From contig NC_083564.1 in NCBI RefSeq assembly GCF_019925205.1, forward strand, positions 14,852,134-14,916,133: DNA of 64,000 nucleotides, in the 5' to 3' direction. The stretch's first letter is position 1. The number at the start of each line of letters is the position of its first letter. The translations under genes were made by a program, and so were the position numbers. Below, in pieces: positions 58,341-64,000 of this stretch. The notes under the pieces were generated by a model, which worked only from the letters and a program-made list of their open reading frames with translations, was not told the DNA's origin and did no database searches. The stretch comes from Metopolophium dirhodum (Eukaryota > Arthropoda > Insecta > Hemiptera > Aphididae).

Positions 58341-58817
58341 CGGTGGAGTATATTTAAAAGTTTTCTTGTAAATATCAGCCATATTTTCGATTGGACCAGC
58401 CATTTTAATTTTTAACACTGAAAAATAATTATGATTTAAACGTTGAATACGAGACGAGCACACGGGCGGAGTAGACACTCGGAGCGATGTAGACACTTGG
58501 AATGATGAAGAGCGACTGATTTTATGAAGTGTAACTGTGTTCTTAGACGATTATATTAAATATTAATTGGTGGGGGGACATCGAATAGTCCCTACAGAGT
58601 TATCGTGGTAATGCATGCAGCTACAAGTCTGTTAACGCTGATGATGTTTACAAAGGAATGTGCCTTTATGTGTGTGTGTGTGTATTATATTTCTGTATGC
58701 TATGCAGGAAGCTACATGTTCGTTAAAGTTGTTTACGTTTACAAACGGAAAACATTTTTGTAATAATTCTCGAATGGCATGCGTGCGAAAACATTTAAAG
58801 ATTATGCTAACGTCAAT
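58341..58817. other. No gene recognised
   Basis: Mixed-composition sequence with a (GT)n stretch at about 58670-58683. Not related to the sequence after the minor capsid gene of copy 1. Confidence 0.4.
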
Positions 58818-58917
58818 GTGATAACTGATAACATAGATATGATAACGCGGTGGCGGGCTCGCGGCGGCCCTTTGTAAGGTATAGTGGTTGTGGTGGTGGT
58901 GGAGGGGGGGAAATTAT
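58818..58917 (+). repeat. Direct repeat E, copy 1
   Basis: GTGATAACTGATAACATAGA... through GGCGGCCCTTTGTA and a GTGGTGGTGG tract. Nearly identical to 59169-59273. Confidence 0.9.
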
Positions 58918-59168
58918 AGAATGTTTATTGTTAGAAATATCAGTGGAATATTATATGTTCAAGTCACTGTGATAATGATGTGTGTATAATTGTTTAGATA
59001 TATGTAAGTACCTATGTATATTATAATATGTAGACTATATTATAATATATTTGAATGTGTGTCTGTTTGAGATGTAAAACGTGTGTGTAATATATATATG
59101 TATGTATGTATGTGTATGTGTGTTTGACGTTTGTACATAAGTGCGTATGTAAGTAGGTATTTATAGAT

Positions 59169-59273
59169 GTGATAACTGATAACATAGATATGATAACGCG
59201 GTGGCGGGCTCGCGCGCGTTCGCGGCGGCCCTTTGTATGGTATAGTGGCTGTGGTGGTGGTGGGGGAAATTAT
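59169..59273 (+). repeat. Direct repeat E, copy 2
   Basis: Same as 58818-58917 but with an 8-bp insertion of CG-rich sequence (CGCGCGTT). The 350-bp spacing contains TATG/TGTA microsatellite. Confidence 0.9.
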
Positions 59274-59342
59274 ACATCTCGTACGTATGTGAACGATTGT
59301 CGTAAACACCAGTTAAATGAGATAGAATATACCTTGTAATCA

Positions 59343-59418
59343 CAAGCGAGTAAGTTGCGCAGTGGTGTGGTTGTCGTATGGGAAGCGACCTGTTCGAGTT
59401 CGAATCCCGGTTCGGCAA
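59343..59418 (+). other. tRNA-like sequence (possible SINE head)
   Basis: An A-box-like TTGCGCAGTGGTGTGG and a good B box GAGTTCGAATCCCGG are about 45 bp apart, as in tRNA genes and tRNA-derived SINEs. Acceptor and T stems pair imperfectly, so a functional tRNA is unlikely. Confidence 0.5.
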
Positions 59419-59783
59419 ATAAATTTTAAATTATTTTCCGCGGCTAATTAATAGGGAAGAGTGGCGGGGGGAATATCGTACAAGTGCGTGATTGATGGTG
59501 GGGGGTATATGAAGAGCGGGGTAGCGGGGGGAATGTCGTGTACGTATGTGATATGGGTTGAGCAGAGGTGTATAGATGTATATGGGTTGTGCAACGGGCT
59601 TCGCGGGATGTGCCATCAGGTATAGGAGGGATGTGCTAGCAGGATGCGATTCCAGAACTCTCTTTTTTATCCTACTATCAAAGACAGAGACTACGCCTCT
59701 AAAAGTTATATATGATGAAGAAATAGTTAGGTATGGGTAATTTATAATGTATTTTAAAATTGTGAAATGCAAACAATATTTTT

Positions 59784-60487
59784 ATGAAACATAAATTTGA
59801 TAGGAATCCGGATGCGGCTTTAGTGTATAGTTGGCCTACAGCGGAGTCTTCCATGCGGCAGTCGCGAAGAAGTGTTTGTCCAGCAGTACCATCCACATTA
59901 CGCGAGTTAGGGGAATACTTGGATATGAATACTGATAGGTAAGATTATATATTAATAAAATTAAAAATTATTGATTGTTGTAATTTAAATATCTCATTTA
60001 CAGGTATCAATGCAACAACTATAATTTTTACCAGGAATGGATAGTGGACAATGATGGAAAGTATAGCGTGATGTTTGCGTGCCAAGAAATCATTAGTGCT
60101 GTAGTGCATCAGGGGGCCACGGAACTACACGCCGATGCAACGTTCAAAGTAGTGCCGTCAATGCCTCATTGTAGACAACTGTTTATGTTGCATTTGATCC
60201 TGCAAAATCACGTAAAAAATAATTATTAATTACCATTCATTTAAATTTATAAATTACAAATATTAAACTACCTACATGCATTTGTCTAGTCTGTTCCTGT
60301 ATGCTTTGTATTGATGGAAGTAAAGACTGAGGCTGCATATAGGAAAGTTTTGGAAAGATTTTCTCGTATATTTCCCCAAGTCAGACCATTGACAATCATG
60401 ATTGACTTCGAAACTGCACTCCGCAACGTCTTCTCTGATGTATACCCTGAAGCGACAGTATCTTCGTGTTGGTTTCATTTTGTACAG
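59784..60487 (+). pseudogene. MULE transposase gene, three exons, 3' truncated
   Basis: Exons 59784-59938, 60004-60211 and 60290-60487, with GT-AG introns of 65 and 78 bp; the frame is open across all three. Exon 2 has TELHADATFKVVP, the first catalytic Asp of MULE transposases. Exon 3 has LTIMIDFETALRNV (second Asp) and SSCWFHFVQ (C-x-FH block). A donor follows exon 3, but no later exon (with the catalytic Glu) is found before the env region. It belongs to a different lineage from the 22.5-kb fragment. Confidence 0.85.
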
Positions 60488-60823
60488 GTTTGACATTTTT
60501 CTTGTTGCATATGAATATTTTGACCTTAAGAGTGCATGTTTGTAATTTCTATCTGGTTTGTTGTATAATTGTAAGGAAATGGAAGTAATAATTGGGAAAA
60601 GGAAAAATATAAATATAAAATAATATAAATACAAGTTGGGTATCTGTTGATTGTAGGTGTTGTTGGTTCTTCTTTGTTTTTTTTTTGTGTGTGTTTGTTA
60701 GCGATGCGTTTTTCCATCTTTATGTGTTAGTATTAAATTTTTTTTTTTTTTTACATATTGTGTGTTAGTAATCTTACTACTTAATAGTTTGAAAGTAGTG
60801 TTTTATTTTCGCCTATTAGTTAT
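60488..60823. other. Spacer between MULE exon and env stop
   Basis: T/A-rich; may include the 3' untranslated region of the env transcript on the minus strand. No LTR boundary identified. Confidence 0.4.
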
Positions 60824-62510
60824 TTAAAGCCTGGCTGGGATTGGTGGGGGATTAAACAATAATTCTATTTTAATTAAGATTGGGAATATCTTATAACAAA
60901 TAAACCCGACAATTATTGTAAGTATTGTAAGCCATGAAAAATAAATGATGTCTCCCCAAAAATCGTCTATGAATGACTGTGGTATTTTCTTTAAAATTAT
61001 GTCATTAAAATATTTTTCAGGGTTTTTAATTTGCTTGGTAATGTGAAAATTTGGTATTTCAGATTTCCAATTTGTATTTAATATCTCAGTTATATTGGTA
61101 AAATACATTTCTTCTTTTTTTTCTTCATTGTCGATTTTTAGCGATTTTATGTTAGTCCAAGATACTGGTAAGATCCTTTTCATTTTGAATATGTTAAAAT
61201 TGTTTGTTTCACAAGGGTACATTTTTGGGAAAATAGTTTTTGTGTTATGCTTAAGTTCGTAATTACACGGGAGGTATATTTTTATAAGACCCGGGTGATT
61301 ATAATTAATTTTTAATTTCTCCGTTCGTATCTTATTGTTTTTATTGTTGTATATTTTTAATAATAACGTGGGTTGCGGGTTTGTTATCGCGAATATATTT
61401 ATCCCAATTTGCTTAATAATTATTGTATCATCTTTGCGTTGTTTCACACATTGGAAATAGCAATATTCATTAATTACATTTAGTGGTTCATTTTTGAATA
61501 TAGATCTTGGGGAAAGTGTAATATCAGAAGAAAATCTAGGTATATAACACAAGTCTGTAACCAGTGGGTCGCAGTGTTGTAGCCCTACACCTGTTATCAC
61601 TCTGTGATCATTGTTATTGGAGTTAATAGCGATATATGTTTTTTCGGAAAAAATTAAGCAAGTAGATTCCTCAAATTTGAAATGAATTGGTATATATTGA
61701 AATAGTTTCCATTTTGCCATATTTTCCTGGATTGGAATTTTTATTTGAATTAAAATTTGATTTTTTGAAAATTGGCACTCTGTAATTGGCAAATTATAGT
61801 AAGCGGGTATGTTTTTAATAGGAATTACCAGTTCATAACCGTCTTTTAATAATACTTCAGATAATTTGATTAAGTCATTTTGCAGTATATTTGGTTTTAT
61901 TATTCTAGTTGGGATTTTATGTAGTTTACAGTGTAAATGATTGCTCGACTCTTTTTCATAATTAGTGAATTTTGACATTATAGTTATTAAGCTAAATATG
62001 ATTTCCTGAACGCCCTGTATTGAATTTTGTTGGTTATTTTTTTCTTGCATATCTTTATCTTTTTCTTCTTTAACAAATTCCATAAATGAATTTTTTAAGG
62101 TTTCTAAATTGTTGTTATTGTTTTTTGTATATTTATTTATTTCTGAGGTTATATTTATCAAGTCCCGGTGATCGGAAACAAAGGCATCTTTGAATCTTTT
62201 TATTTGTGTATTTAATAGTTCTTCGTTAGTATAAAATTGTTTTAATTGCTTTTCAGTGGCCACGTTACAACAAAAATGGTATAAATTGCCTAATAATTGT
62301 ATTCCTCTTTTTGATCGTTTATTATCATTATTGAATTCTTTTATTAATATATCTGACATGTCGAATGAGTTTCTTCATCATTTTTAATTTCTTGGGTGTA
62401 TATTAAAGGTATGCTTTTGTCGTACATAACTGCTTCCTGTACTTCGTCGAAAAATGCACCTGATGACACTGTTATATCCATAACCTCTGTCATCACATAC
62501 GCCAATATTA

Positions 62511-63421
62511 AAGTCCGCGACATGAAAAGTGGCCCCTGCCCGTCACGAACCTAGCGGCCGTTTCGCCTCAGTGGTCCATAACGTAATTAAACTAATTGCC
62601 GCGTTTTTTTGAATTAAAAATTAATTTACTGAAAATACTTTAAATATTTTATAAACCAATAATTTGTTTATTCAAACCAAATAAATAACATTAAAAACTT
62701 AAAACAAATAATACAAATACAAAAAAAAAAAAAATTAAATATTTTATTCTCTGTTTCCTTCGTCATCATCTTGATCGTCGGAGAAATAAACGTAGGACTC
62801 GCATCTGGTAATTCTGGATTAACATTGCTTCTTGCTTCAGCACAAATCCGTTTTACAGTACGATGAGATATTCCACAAGCTTGGGCTGTAATAACTTGAG
62901 CACTTTTAAAAAAATCAGCCGTTAAATCTGGCTTCTCTGACATTTGTTTTAAAAATGTATACACACTATAAATAATTTTTTTACTCTGGCTGTGAGTATC
63001 TTTATCAACAAACGACATTTTTAAATAATTTACACGGTAACGTTAAATGGTGACAGAGGAGAAAAAATGGTGTAAAAAATAGTTGTTAACGAACGGACGG
63101 TAAACAACTGACAATGCGATAAAACACGTGAGCCATAGGACCTGTATGTATTATGTGCATCACTGTATCCCTTCCACAGTACGTTTTACAGCTGTCTTCC
63201 AGACACTCCAGTAAAAACTGGGTTTTTAGTCTGGACAGCTGTAAAACGTTGGTAGCCGGTAAGGATGCACAAAAAAAAAAAAGTCAACTAAAATGTGTAT
63301 TACGATTTACGAGTGGCGGCAGCCACGCAGTATGCGGTATAGGTTGAGAACCAATGGCTAACGGGTAGGGAAGCAGCAACGGGTCGCGGTACACAGGGGC
63401 CACTTTTCATGTCGCGGACTA
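62511..63421. mobile_element. TA-flanked DNA transposon (911 bp) in env
   Basis: Perfect 27-bp inverted termini at 62512-62538 and 63394-63420 (starting AGTCCGCGACATG). TA lies just outside both ends (62509-62510, 63422-63423). It also contains a strong internal hairpin at 63180-63249 with arms around TTTTACAGCTGTC. It contains a partial transposase-like ORF and so is an internally deleted Tc1/mariner-like or related element. Confidence 0.88.
62668..63018 (-). pseudogene. HTH N-terminal fragment of a DDE transposase
   Basis: 116 codons from ATG 63018. VITAQACGISHRTVKRICAE is a helix-turn-helix, like the N-terminal DNA-binding region of IS630/Tc1-type insect transposases. No catalytic domain follows; the tail is low-complexity hydrophobic sequence. 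Probably a truncated transposase in a non-autonomous copy. Confidence 0.65.
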
Positions 63422-63423
63422 TA

Positions 63424-64000
63424 GTGTTAAGAGAAATACCTTAAACATGGTTATCTAAAACAGCATAAGGTTGTCGTGTAATCATTGTTAATTATTCTTA
63501 TTATTATGATATTTTTATTCGATGTGTATATATTTTTTTATATTAATTTTTCTTCGGACTATAACTTATTTGAGCAATATCAGCAATATTAGTTTTATTA
63601 TTATTATTATATTATTTTTTATTTTTATTCCTATCTTTATTTTTTTTTATATTTTAATGTATGTGTGAATATAACTAAAAACACGTAATATATTACGATG
63701 TTTAGACAAAATTATGATACTTATAATAATGTTACATTAAAATCGAGATTAAAATATATTAATTAGGTTTTATAGTCATCATAGTATAACTGTATACTTG
63801 TATAGTACTTAGGTATTTACTTATCTTATTCTAGTTGACATTTTATGTAATAATAGGTTGCTACCAGGGCCTTCTTTTTTATATTTGTCTATATGATTAA
63901 TTTGGCCTTTCATGATAAGGTTTTATTCTATTCACATAAAAAGTGTCTATGGTTTTTTTTCCTTTTAAAATTAAATCTACTTTGTAGTTTACGTCAGATA
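63424..64000. other. AT-rich sequence upstream of env
   Basis: Contains the presumed env start at 63448-63446 (minus) and otherwise nothing recognised. Poly-T and TTA runs at 63590-63660. Confidence 0.45.

Larger units (their letters stand above)
60824..63448 (-). pseudogene. Errantivirus/baculovirus-F-like envelope gene, interrupted
   Basis: A 511-codon minus frame (62359-60824) covers a furin-like site (KRSKR then G, about residue 19), a helical region, a Cys-containing ectodomain and a C-terminal membrane anchor (about residues 475-497, LTILTIIVGFICYKIFPILI). This is the plan of class F fusion glycoproteins found in insect errantiviruses and baculoviruses. Upstream, 62508-62365 carries the preceding mature N-terminal region in a different frame, so there is a frameshift near 62350. 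A signal-peptide-like start lies beyond the 62511-63421 DNA transposon (ATG at 63448). No gag or pol is in the window; the retroelement would extend to the right. As it stands it is broken in at least two places. Confidence 0.78.

Noticed and set aside
59343..59418. Candidate tRNA gene
   Set aside because: A and B boxes are good, but the acceptor and T stems do not pair well enough; kept only as a tRNA-like sequence.
59040..59772. Several minus frames of 85-113 codons
   Set aside because: They overlap microsatellite and repeat E sequence and each other; no motifs.

Overview
The window is AT-rich eukaryotic DNA that looks like insect heterochromatin. No host housekeeping gene, rRNA or confident tRNA gene is visible. 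The short GT-AG introns (about 60-80 bp), the strong A/T bias and the mix of element families (ZMYM1-like hAT, MULE, pogo/Tigger, copia, errantivirus-like env, Polinton/Maverick) suggest a hemipteran, most likely an aphid. That identification is inference; nothing here proves the species.

Layout. 1-13.5 kb: decayed non-LTR reverse transcriptases, a Helitron helicase scrap, two non-autonomous hAT elements with target-site duplications (TSDs) and several direct-repeat pairs. 13.7-18.9 kb: a complete hAT element with TIRs, a perfect 8-bp TSD and an intact five-exon transposase gene in which one exon is tandemly triplicated. It sits inside a dispersed repeat, called family R here, whose empty site is visible at 57.15 kb. 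20.7-23.5 kb: a hAT scrap and a MULE remnant with long TIRs. 25.4-28.9 kb: a copia-type LTR retrotransposon with 272-bp LTRs differing at one base, a perfect TSD, PBS and PPT, but with the reverse transcriptase deleted.

The core of the window is Polinton (Maverick) DNA. Copy 1 (32.8-35.5 kb) has a truncated packaging ATPase, a fused PLA2-domain capsid/cysteine-protease ORF, a penton-like minor capsid gene, a small basic ORF and a broken major capsid gene. Copy 2 lies in two pieces: 42.2-53.3 kb (PLA2 protein, ATPase, conserved unknown, chromodomain integrase, two small ORFs and a spliced protein-primed DNA polymerase with N-terminal C2H2 fingers) and 57.3-58.3 kb (protease, minor capsid). A pogo/Tigger element with an intact transposase is nested in an intron of the polymerase gene. 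An LTR retroelement is likewise split: its 5' LTR and PBS are at 53.75-54.4 kb on +, and its gag remnant, PPT and 3' LTR are at 41.1-38.9 kb on -. Inverting the roughly 13.6 kb between the AT-rich satellites at 41.3-41.9 and 55.0-56.2 kb would restore both elements at once. This is the strongest structural signal in the window.

58.3-64 kb: GC-richer repeats, a tRNA-like sequence, a truncated spliced MULE transposase gene, and an errantivirus/baculovirus-F-like env gene interrupted in its signal-peptide region by a 0.9-kb TA-flanked DNA transposon. The genes do not form a host pathway. They form the replication, packaging, integration and capsid modules of Polintons, overlaid by successive nested insertions.
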